From JAAUTS01 sp038250235 (GTDB taxonomy: Bacteria > Verrucomicrobiota > Verrucomicrobiia > Methylacidiphilales > JAAUTS01), in assembly GCA_038250235.1 (NCBI GenBank), contig JBBSCO010000016.1, positions 1-53,631 of the forward strand: DNA of 53,631 nucleotides. The letters are read 5' to 3'. The number at the start of each line of letters is the position of its first letter. The first letter of the stretch is position 1. The notes beneath the pieces were generated by a model, which was given only the letters and a program-made list of their open reading frames with translations, had not been told where the DNA came from and made no database searches. Both the position numbers and the translations under genes were made by a program. Below are positions 1 to 8,800 of this stretch, in pieces.

Positions 1-52
1 GGCTCCGTCCGGGCCTTTCCCCCCCCTCCCCCGGCCGACACGTAGGTAGTCC
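1..52. repeat. Partial two-hairpin intergenic repeat unit cut by the window edge
   Basis: Bases 1-15 are the right part of a hairpin whose complete copy lies at 143-162 (loop CTCCGT, right arm CCGGGCC). Seventeen bases later, 33-52 reads GGCCGAC, ACGTAG, GTAGTCC, a decayed form of the hairpin at 179-198 with two unpaired positions. The same order and spacing recur at 143-198, so this is a diverged duplicate of that unit. It is non-coding. Confidence 0.55.
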
Positions 53-142
53 CTCCGGTTCTTCGTGGACTGCCCGTCTTCGCACGCGCTGTTCCCACAC
101 GCCGCTCGTACTCAGAGGTCGTCCCTCCGCTTCTTCTTCGAG

Positions 143-198
143 GGCCCGGCTCCGTCCGGGCCGTTCCCCCCCTTCCCCGGACGACACGGAGGTCGTCC
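143..198. repeat. Two-hairpin REP-like repeat unit, left copy
   Basis: Hairpin one (143-162) has arms GGCCCGG and CCGGGCC around the loop CTCCGT. Hairpin two (179-198) has arms GGACGAC and GTCGTCC around ACGGAG, the reverse complement of CTCCGT. Both are exactly 7+6+7 bases and start 36 bp apart. The same architecture recurs at 50961-51017 and 53342-53397. The copy at 50998 has arms GGCCCAG/CTGGGCC, so one base pair differs from copy 143 on both arms and pairing is kept. Confidence 0.75.
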
Positions 199-229
199 CT
201 CTGGCCCAATGACCCCATGGGACGTGATT

Positions 230-628
230 TTATGGCTTGAGCCTCGGCAATTTCGGAAAATAAGTCCGCAGGTAATCCCGATCAATCGTAGCAATACGGT
301 CGGCTTGGACGAAAGCATGGGCAGCAACCAAAAAATCCGGGATAAGCTGCTGACGCGGACCTCCTTCACGTCGATAGGCGAGGAAAATTTTCCCAGCCAG
401 ATGAGCCGCCTCCGGATTGATTGCGTCATAGGAGATATGAAGGCGGTGGATATCATCCATAGCAGCCTCCGCCGTGGCATAAGCGACGGCATACTCTGCG
501 AAAGCCACCGGGCAGACAAGTAATGTTCCCTCACTCGAAGCTTCCTGCAACAGCTCACGCCACATTTCCCAGCCCGCCTGCTTTCGGTAGAGCAAAATCA
601 GAACGGAACTGTCAATGGCAGTGCGCAT
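230..628 (-). CDS. vapC: PIN-domain ribonuclease toxin (VapC family)
   Basis: Probable RNA-cleaving toxin of a type II toxin-antitoxin pair, about 132 residues, the usual VapC size. Acidic residues typical of the PIN active site are visible: Asp near residue 6 (AIDSSVL), Glu in AFAEY, Asp in IPDFLVAAHA and Asp in ATIDRDY. I chose the start at 628 (MRTAIDSSVL) rather than the longer frame start, because PIN domains begin directly with this strand and it leaves a 10-bp gap after the antitoxin stop. It lies downstream of the AbrB-like gene in the same operon. The target RNA cannot be read from sequence. Confidence 0.85.
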   Translation of the reverse strand: MRTAIDSSVLILLYRKQAGWEMWRELLQEASSEGTLLVCPVAFAEYAVAYATAEAAMDDIHRLHISYDAINPEAAHLAGKIFLAYRREGGPRQQLIPDFLVAAHAFVQADRIATIDRDYLRTYFPKLPRLKP

Positions 629-638
629 TAGAAAAAGA

Positions 639-893
639 TCAGGATTTGAGTGAAGGAGGCAGTTCCACGGGTCCACGCAACTCGTTCATGACTTCTTCCA
701 TCGTCATGCTTCCCCAAGGATCAACGGCGGTTTTGCCAAATTCTTCCCAAGCCTCAGGCAAAATCACCCGCACAGCCTTCAGAAACGGAGCATTTTCATC
801 AAAATCCAAGACATCGCCTGCCTTCAGATTCAGACGTTCCCGAATCTTTAAGGGTATCGTAAGCTGGCCTTTGGTGGTTAGCGTTGCCTTCAT
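639..893 (-). CDS. vapB: AbrB/MazE-type antitoxin (SpoVT-AbrB fold)
   Basis: An 84-residue protein whose first 45 residues form a swapped-hairpin AbrB domain: MKATLTTKGQLTIPLKIRER, then LNLKAGDVLDFDE. The remaining tail (SMTMEEVMNELRG and beyond) probably wraps and blocks the adjacent PIN toxin. The frame stays open upstream, but the AbrB domain starts exactly at the ATG at 893. The protein is expected to bind its own promoter upstream of 893 and repress the pair. It is first in a two-gene operon with vapC, 10 bp away. Confidence 0.85.
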   Translation of the reverse strand: MKATLTTKGQLTIPLKIRERLNLKAGDVLDFDENAPFLKAVRVILPEAWEEFGKTAVDPWGSMTMEEVMNELRGPVELPPSLKS

Positions 894-1600
894 TACTATA
901 CTGTAAGCCAATAAAGTAAGGAATTCAAGTAAGGAGTTATTGTATTTCGACAGATCTGTCCTGCTGTAAACTCTGATAACCCTATCGGAACCTTCCTTTC
1001 CCAATGGCTGTAACCCGGCCTCTCCCGCAATAGTCTCGAAATCGGGACGACAACGAAGGCGCTGACCCTGTTGCCTACAATGAGTTGTGTTTCTTCTTGG
1101 GGTCCACATGATGAGGGTATTCCCATTCTTCAGGAGCGCAGGCTTCAAGCCTGCTCCTTCCGGCATCTCGGAGATTCGCGATATGTGTCGGAATTGCCGG
1201 AAGGTCTTTGCCCGTGTTTTGTCATCCTGTTAAACAATCCTCAAGTTTTCTAAGCTCCCCCCCCTCACACCCATTCCGCACAAAGCAACACCGCTAGAGC
1301 GATTGCAGCGCCTGCTTGGCGATGCGTTTCCGCTCCTTATCTTACAGGTTCAACCCGCTGTGCATTGACCCCATTTCCCACCAACACTTGTCAGGAGTCG
1401 ACGGGCTGTTAACCGAATAACCTTCGCGCCGGAGTGTTACACAAACAAGGGACAAGACCTTCCGGCAAGTCTCCACCGCCACTCTGCAAGGTGATCATCA
1501 CATCGATTCTCCGATCCGCGCTCCTGCCGAAGAGGGGAGGCAACTCCACCATTGTGCGGGCCTCCATAGTTGACGATACGCAGCAAGGAATCTAGGTTGA
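894..1600. other. 707-bp gap without a convincing gene
   Basis: Short frames here have no recognisable domain or ribosome binding site. The only structured element seen is the palindrome at 1132-1158. The first bases should carry the minus-strand vapBC promoter, and the last bases the leader of the GTPase gene at 1601, where an AAGGA-like site lies about 11 bp before the ATG. Confidence 0.6.
1132..1158. repeat. Intergenic palindrome around CAGGCTTCAAGCCTG
   Basis: Arms AGGAG/CTCCT and CAGGC/GCCTG pair around the loop TTCAA, with a CG bulge on the left arm. It lies in a gene-free stretch with no T-run after it on either strand, so it resembles a dispersed palindromic repeat more than a terminator. 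Confidence 0.5.
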
Positions 1601-2677
1601 ATGTTCTTATTTATGAACGCGATTCCTGTTACTGTCCTGACCGGCTTCCTGGGAGCCGGAAAAACCACCCTTCTCAACCGCATCCTAACCGAACAACACG
1701 GCAAACGCATAGCCGTGATCGAAAACGAATTTGGCGAAATCGGCGTGGACCAGGAACTGGTCATCCGCAGCGACGAAGAAATTTTTGAAATGAACAATGG
1801 CTGTATCTGTTGCACCGTCCGCGGCGACCTGATCCGCATTCTGGGCGGCCTCCACAAACGAAAAGACAAATTCGATTACGTGCTGATCGAAACCACCGGC
1901 CTGGCCGATCCCGGTCCCGTGGCCCAGACCTTTTTCACGGACGAGGAAATCAAAGAGAAATACCGTCTGGACGGCATTGTCACACTGGTCGATGCCAAAC
2001 ATGTCCTTCTCCACTTGGATGACAGCCGCGAAGCCCAGGAACAGATCGCTTTTGCTGATGTGTTGATCCTGAACAAAACAGATCTGGTTTCGCCCTCCGA
2101 ATTGGATGCTCTGGAAAAACGTATCCGTAAGATGAATGCCGTGACCAAAATCTACCGGGCTCAGAATGCCGATATCGCCATCGCCAAGGTTCTCGGTGTG
2201 GGTGGTTTCAACCTCGACCGGGCTTTGGAATTGGAACCGGAATTTCTGGGCAAGGAAGGCAACGCCCATGGGCATCATCCTAACGTAGAAGATCAATCCA
2301 GCGATGAGCATTCCGACCATCATCACGATCATGATCACAAGGAGCACGTCAAAGAGCATGAACACGACCATCAGCATGATGAAAGTATCAGTTCGGTTGG
2401 GATTACGACGCCGGGAGATCTGGATCTGAAAAAATTTGATGAATGGCTGGGCAAGCTGCTTCGGGAAAAAGGGCTGGATATTTTCCGGATGAAGGGAATT
2501 GTCAGCATTGAAAACGAGCCCCGCCGTTTTGTGTTCCAAGGGGTTCACATGTTGTTTGATGGGCGCCCGGCTCAAGAGTGGGGAACGGCGGCCCGCAAGA
2601 ACCAGGTGGTCTTCATTGGGCGGAACCTGGACCGCAAAGAGTTGAATGAGGGCTTTGAGTCGTGCTTAGTGAAGTGA
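1601..2677 (+). CDS. COG0523/CobW-family GTPase with histidine-rich metal-binding segment
   Basis: G3E P-loop GTPase of the kind that delivers metal, often zinc, to client proteins. The Walker A motif GFLGAGKTT is at residues 15-23, the family-defining GCICC metal site at 67-71 and the guanine-specificity motif NKTD at about 158-161. Residues 223-259 hold 14 histidines (HGHH, DHHHDHDH, EHEHDHQH), a metal-buffering insert before the CobW C-terminal domain. The ATG at 1601 has an AAGGA-like site upstream; an internal ATG at 1613 is also possible. A second COG0523 protein lies at 13336. No Zur-type operator was recognised, so the metal remains an inference. Confidence 0.9.
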   Translation: MFLFMNAIPVTVLTGFLGAGKTTLLNRILTEQHGKRIAVIENEFGEIGVDQELVIRSDEEIFEMNNGCICCTVRGDLIRILGGLHKRKDKFDYVLIETTGLADPGPVAQTFFTDEEIKEKYRLDGIVTLVDAKHVLLHLDDSREAQEQIAFADVLILNKTDLVSPSELDALEKRIRKMNAVTKIYRAQNADIAIAKVLGVGGFNLDRALELEPEFLGKEGNAHGHHPNVEDQSSDEHSDHHHDHDHKEHVKEHEHDHQHDESISSVGITTPGDLDLKKFDEWLGKLLREKGLDIFRMKGIVSIENEPRRFVFQGVHMLFDGRPAQEWGTAARKNQVVFIGRNLDRKELNEGFESCLVK

Positions 2678-2778
2678 GTTCAGCATTTTGAATTTAAGAT
2701 TTCCGGGCATTTTTAACCCTTGGTGCTGACGGCGGACTGTGGGAGACTACTCATTCCACCATCTAACTGTTTGTTGCA

Positions 2779-2797
2779 AAATGCCAGAGCGGCATTT
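2779..2797 (+). terminator. Possible terminator-like hairpin
   Basis: AAATGCC and GGCATTT form a 7-bp stem with the loop AGAGC, followed only by GTT. It lies about 100 bp after the GTPase stop and upstream of the glucan synthase. The short T-run makes this weak. Confidence 0.3.
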
Positions 2798-2807
2798 GTT
2801 CCCAATT

Positions 2808-2823
2808 GCATAATGCATTATGC
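2808..2823. promoter_or_regulatory. Perfect 16-bp palindrome upstream of the glucan synthase gene
   Basis: GCATAATGCATTATGC is a perfect inverted repeat whose centre is about 84 bp before the ATG at 2899. Its size and position suit a dimeric repressor operator. No regulator in the window can be assigned to it. Confidence 0.4.
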
Positions 2824-2898
2824 TTGGGGCAGATGTGACACTCACCTGAAGGAAAAGCCTTCTGGCACGCAACCTGCCTTTTTCTGACACGGAAACCT

Positions 2899-5800
2899 AT
2901 GAAGTTGCCTGCCCTAGCCCCTGCCCTGTTAAAAAAAGAATTATTCCCCTTGTGGATTTCTCCAACCCCGATCAACAGGCCTCTTCGTGGGGAGTTGTAC
3001 AATCTTGAGCAGTTGGCCGACTACGCAAAGCGGTTTGCGGCCAGGCAACTGACCATCGATCAAAAAGGATCGGCCAGCCTGCTCCGTCGCCTGGATGAAA
3101 ACGAGGAAGTCCTGAAGTCACATTACCGTGACACCCAGGCCCTCGATCCCGCCCAACGCGCCACGCCCGCCTCGGAATGGCTGCTTGATAATTTTTACCT
3201 TATCGAAGAACAGATCCAGATGGCCAGACGGCATTTGCCCCGTGGTTACAGCCGCGAACTTCCCTGCGGACCCAACGGGTATCCCCGCGTTTACGATATT
3301 GCCCTGGAATTGATCACCCATGTGGATGCCCAGATCGAGGCGGAATCGCTCTCGGTCTTTCTTGAAGCCTATCAAACCGTTACTCCTTTAAAAATCGGCG
3401 AGCTGTGGGCCATCCCCATCATGTTCAGACTGGGATTGATCGAAAACCTGCGGCGTATCGCCCTGCATCTGGATTCCGTTCAGCGGGATCACGATATTGC
3501 GGATTACTGGATGCGGGAGTTGCAGGTGGTTACGGAGGAAAGCCCGTCGCAGATCGTGATCGTGATGGGAGAAATGGCCAAATCCAATCTCCCTGTCAGC
3601 AGTTCCTTCGTTGCGGAATTTTCACAGGCCCTGTCGCGTCAGGGCCCGATCCTGCACTGGGCGAGGAGCTGGTTTGAGCAGTTGCTGGCAGAGAAAGGTC
3701 TTTCCGTGGAACCGCTGGTGCATGAAGAAAACCAGAACCAGGCGGCGGAACAGGTGTCGGTCAGCCACAGCATTACGAGTCTCCGTTTTCTGGGGGCGAT
3801 GGATTGGAAGGAATTTGTCGAGAGCATGAGCGTGGTGGATCAGTGCCTGCGCCTGGACCCGGCGGATGTTTACAGCGATATGGATTTCCAATCGCGCGAC
3901 AGTTATCGGCACGCGATTGAGCGCGTGGCCAAATACGGCCGTTATTCCGAGCCTGATGTGGCACGCATGGCGGTGGATCTGGCGGCGGCCAATGCCAAAA
4001 CAAAAGGACGCGGGGATCGCCGCTCCCATGTCGGTTATTTTCTGGTGGATGAAGGATTGATCCAACTTGAAAGCGATGCTTCCGTCAGACATTCCCTGAG
4101 AAATGTTTTTGAGGAAAAAATCCGTCGTGCTCCCACGGTCTGGTTTATTGGCGGGGTGTCGCTGCTGACATTGCTTTTCACGGCTCTGGTTTCTCTAGGA
4201 TTTCTTGAGTTTGGAGTTAGCGGCTGGCCGCTGGCCCTGTTGTTGATTCCGGCCCTGATTGTCTGCAGCCAGTTGGCCCTGGGGCTGATCAATTGGTTGT
4301 CCATTTTGTTTGTGCACGCGCGCCTGCTTCCGCGTTTGGATTTCCTGGAGGGCATTCCACCGGATACACGGACGATGGTGGTCGTGCCTGCCATGCTTTC
4401 GGGATTCGGCACCATTGACCAGTTGGTGGAAAACCTGGAACTCCATTATCTGGGCAATAACGATCCCCATGTCACCTTCTCCCTGCTGACGGATTTTTGC
4501 GATGCACCCCAGGAAATAATGCCGCAGGATCAGGCCTTGCTGGAAAAGGCCAGAACAGGAATCGAAGGGCTCAATCAGAAATACGGCGACGGCAGCACCG
4601 GGCCCTTTCACCTTTTTCACCGCCCGCGCCTGTGGAACCCGCAGGAAAAATGCTGGATGGGATACGAACGGAAACGCGGAAAAATTTCCCAATTCAACAA
4701 CCTGATGAGAGGAAAGGGTCGGGAAAACTTTTCCGAAGTGATCGGGAACGCCTCGATTTTCCCTTCCGTCAAATATGTGGTTACTCTGGATGCCGACACC
4801 CAGCTTCCCCGCGATACCATCAAACAATTGGCTGGAACAATGGCTCACCCTCTGAACAGGGCGGTCCTGGATGATGAGCACAAGGTGGTGCGGGCTGGTT
4901 ACGGGATTTTGCAACCACGTGTTCAACTCAGCCTGACTGGAGCTAACCTCTCGCTGTTTGTTAAACTTTGGGCAGGTGAAGTGGGTGTTGATCCCTACAC
5001 CCGTGCTTCCTCCAATGTTTACCAGGACCTTTTTTCCGAAGGTTCATTTATCGGGAAAGGGATTTATGATCTGGATGCCTTTGAGCAGTCGACCGGGACG
5101 CGATTCCCGGACAACACCATTCTCAGCCATGACCTGATCGAATCCGGTTATGCGCGTTCCGGCCTGGTCAGCGATGTGGTCCTCTATGAAGATCATCCTG
5201 CACGGTATCAGGCCGATGTGCGCCGGCGTCACCGTTGGGTGCGGGGTGACTGGCAGATTGCCCCCTGGCTCTGGTCGAGAGTGCCGGCCTGTGATGAATC
5301 CTGCGTGGCGAACAAATTATCCCGTCTGGCCCAGTGGAAAATTTTCGACAACCTGCGGCGCAGCCTGGTCTCGATGGCGGTGTTGGTGCTTCTTATTATC
5401 TCCTGGTTGGTTTATCCGCAAACGTCGTTGTTGGTGACCGGACTGATTGCCGCCATGGTGCTTGTTCCCGGAGTTCTCGGTTGGCTGACCGGTTTGATCC
5501 GCATCCCGCAGGAACTCCCGCTCATGCTGCATCTGAGGGAGAGCGGCACCAAAGGGTTGAGGCTGATCGGGCAGGCCCTTTTTGATTTCGTTTTCATCCC
5601 CTACGAAGCCTGGATGCATCTGGACGCCATGATCCGGACAGTCTGGCGTCTGTCCATCAGCCGCCGGCATCTGCTGGAATGGCAGACTGCCAAGGACACG
5701 GAACGGTTGGTTCGCTCCGATCTTCTCAGTTCCTGCCTGCCGATGTGGCAGGTGGAAGTCATGGTGTTGGCTGTTACAGGCGTTTTATTCTACCAGGGAG

Positions 5801-8800
5801 GGTTGTCCTGGTCTTCCGGTTTGTTTTTGTCCCTCTGGTTTATCTCCCCGGTCTTATCCTGGGTTATCAGCCGCCCCTTTGCCCCACGTGCTTCCGAGAT
5901 CAGCCCGGAGCAGACGGTCTTCCTGCGGAAAGTTGCCCGCAGGACCTGGCGCTTTTTCGAAGTCTTTGTTAATGAGCAGGAAAACTGGCTGCCGCCTGAC
6001 AACTTCCAAGAAGTACCTTTCCCCGTCCTCGCCTCCAGGACCTCACCGACGAATATCGGCCTTTGCCTTCTGGCCAACCTGACGGCCTATGATTTTGGTT
6101 ACATCCCCGTGGGCGAAGTTATCCGGCGCAGCCGCCTGACAATTGAAACGATGGAGAAAATGGAGAAGTATCGCGGTCATCTTTACAACTGGTATGACAC
6201 GCGGAGCCTGAAGCCTTTGCGACCGCTCTATGTTTCGAGTGTGGACAGTGGCAACCTGGCCGGGCATCTCCTGACGATGGAGCCCGGGCTTCACGATCTG
6301 GCCAACCGCCCGGTCTATTCCTCCGCTTTTCTGACCGGCATGCGTGACTGCACGGGCATTCTGTTGGAACTTGGTTGTGAACATTCCGGGTTGAAAAAAC
6401 TTCATGAAAAACTTTCCAAAATTCCGGAGACCTTGAGTGCAGGCTATGCCGCTCTTAAGCAGGCCGAAGAACTGGCCAGGGATCTCGAAAAAGCATTACA
6501 AGGTGATAATGAAGAAATCCGTTGGTGGGCCCAGTCTCTGCATCATGGCTGCCGCGACCACATCCAGGATCTTTTATATGTGGCTCCATGGTTGGCCTGG
6601 GAGCCGGCTATTTCCAGGGTCGGACTATCGGGCGGATTGGAAACGCGCCTGTCTCATCTGGATAAAAATCCCACCCTGAGGGAAATTTCGGAACTGGGCC
6701 TCAGCCTGGTTCCCTCCTTGGAAGAACAATTGTCTTCAGAGGAAGGACAATCCAGCCGCCAACCGTCCGAGAGAGACTGGTTGGAAAAACTGAAGAACCA
6801 TGCAACCCAGGCCGGTGAACAGGCCGGGCAACGAATTTTAGAACTGGAATCCCTGGCACGTGAGTGTCGCGAACTGGCCAACATGGATTTCACTTTCCTT
6901 TTCGACAAGGAGCGGTCCCTCTTTTCCATCGGTTACAACGTCGATGATTTCCGCCGGGATACCAGCTATTACGACCTGCTGGCTTCCGAGGCCCGGCTCT
7001 GTAGCTACGTGGTCATCGCCCAGGGACAGATCCACCAGAGCCACTGGTTTTCTTTGGGACGCCTGCTTCTTGCTTCCGGCAGCGGCCCGGTATTGGCGTC
7101 ATGGAGCGGGTCGATGTTCGAGTATCTCATGCCCATGCTGGTCATGCCGACCTATGAAGGAACCCTGCTTGATCAGACCTGCAAGGGCGCAGTGGAAAAG
7201 CAGATTGATTATGGCCATTCCCAGAACGTGCCCTGGGGAATTTCCGAGTCCGGCTACAACCGGACCGATGCCAGTATGAATTACCAGTATCGCGCTTTCG
7301 GCGTTCCTGGACTTGGCCTTAAACGGGGTCTGTCTGAAGATCTGGTCATTGCCCCTTATGCGGCGGTGATGGCCCTGATGGTGGCTCCGGGCAAGGCCTG
7401 TAAAAATCTGGAACGACTTTTTGCCGAGGGAAAAAGCGGGGCCTATGGTTTCTATGAAGCTGTTGACTACACGGCCTCCCGCCTGCCACGCGATAAGAAT
7501 GAAGAAATCATTTACTCCTTCATGGCGCACCACCAGGGAATGAGTTTCCTCTCGCTCGACTACGCTCTTCTGGGTCAGCCGATGCAAAAACGGTTCATGT
7601 CCTCGCCTTCCTTCAAGGCCACGGCCCTGCTTCTGCAGGAACGCGCTCCCAATACCTCGGCCGATGTTTTCCACGAAGACATGAGCAGTGACAAATCGCG
7701 TCGTCCCGCCCTGGAAAACGAGGGAGGGATGCGTATCTATCCTTCGGCCAGGCTTCCAACTCCCGAAGTTCACCTGATGTCCAACGGACGTTACAACACG
7801 ATGGTCAGCACTTCCGGCGGCGGTTACAGCCGCTGGAAAGATCTGGCCCTTACGCGCTGGCACCAGGATGCAACCTGCGACAGTTGGGGAAATTTTGTTT
7901 ACATCCGCGACACCGGAACAGGTGAATACTGGTCGGCCAGTTACCAGCCCGTCCTGCGCGATTCCAAAAGCTGTGAAGCGATCTTCAGCCAGGGCCGCGC
8001 GGAATTCCGTCAGCATCACGACAATCTGGAAGTCCACACGGAAATTTGTGTTTCGCCGGAAGATGACGTGGAAATCCGCCGCCTGACCCTGGTCAATCGC
8101 AGTAACCAAATCAAGAGAATTGAACTAACTTCCTATGCCGAAGTGGTTCTGGCTCCGGCCGCAGCGGATCTGGCGCATCCGGCCTTCAGCAATCTTTTTG
8201 TACAGACGGAATTTGATCCGGCCCGCCGGGCCATTCTCTGCACCCGTCGCGCACGATCGGTTCATGAAAATCCTCCGTGGCTCCTGCATGTGGTGGTTCC
8301 GGAAGCATCGGGGCAGGCGGTGGTATCCTGCGAGACGGACCGCAACCGCTTTATTGGCCGGGGTTATAATCGCCAGCATCCGCAGGCATTGCGGTCGGCT
8401 CCCGGGCCGCTTTCCGGAACGACAGGCTCGGTGCTGGATCCAGTCATATCTCTGCGTTACAATGTGACCATCAAGCCGCAGGAAAGTGTGCGGCTTGATT
8501 ATATCCTTGGTGTTTCCGAAACCCGCGGAGGGGCGATGGATCTGGTCAACAAGTATAATAATCCACGCATGTCAGACCGCGTGCTGGACTTGGCCTGGAC
8601 CCATAGCCAGGTGACCCTGCGGCATCTGAATATTCTGGAAAAAGAAGCGCAGCTTTATTCAAGGCTCGCGGGAAACATCATTTACGCGAATCCATCCCTG
8701 CGCTCTGTTTCTAGTGTTTTGTTAAATAATCGCCACAACCAAAGTGCTCTCTGGGGACACGGCCTCTCCGGGGATGTCCCAATCGTTCTGTTGCGGATTT

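Noticed and set aside
1261..1600. Remnant of a transposase or tRNA gene
   Set aside because: No cloverleaf or transposase motif could be read. A short minus-strand peptide (DKERKRIAKQALQSL) has stops directly before it.
1685..2575. Minus-strand open frame of 296 codons
   Set aside because: Antisense shadow of the CobW GTPase. The His-rich segment gives a Met/Val-rich artefact; no domain is recognisable.
7099..8109. Minus-strand open frame of 336 codons
   Set aside because: Lies wholly inside the glucan synthase, without domain or ribosome binding site.
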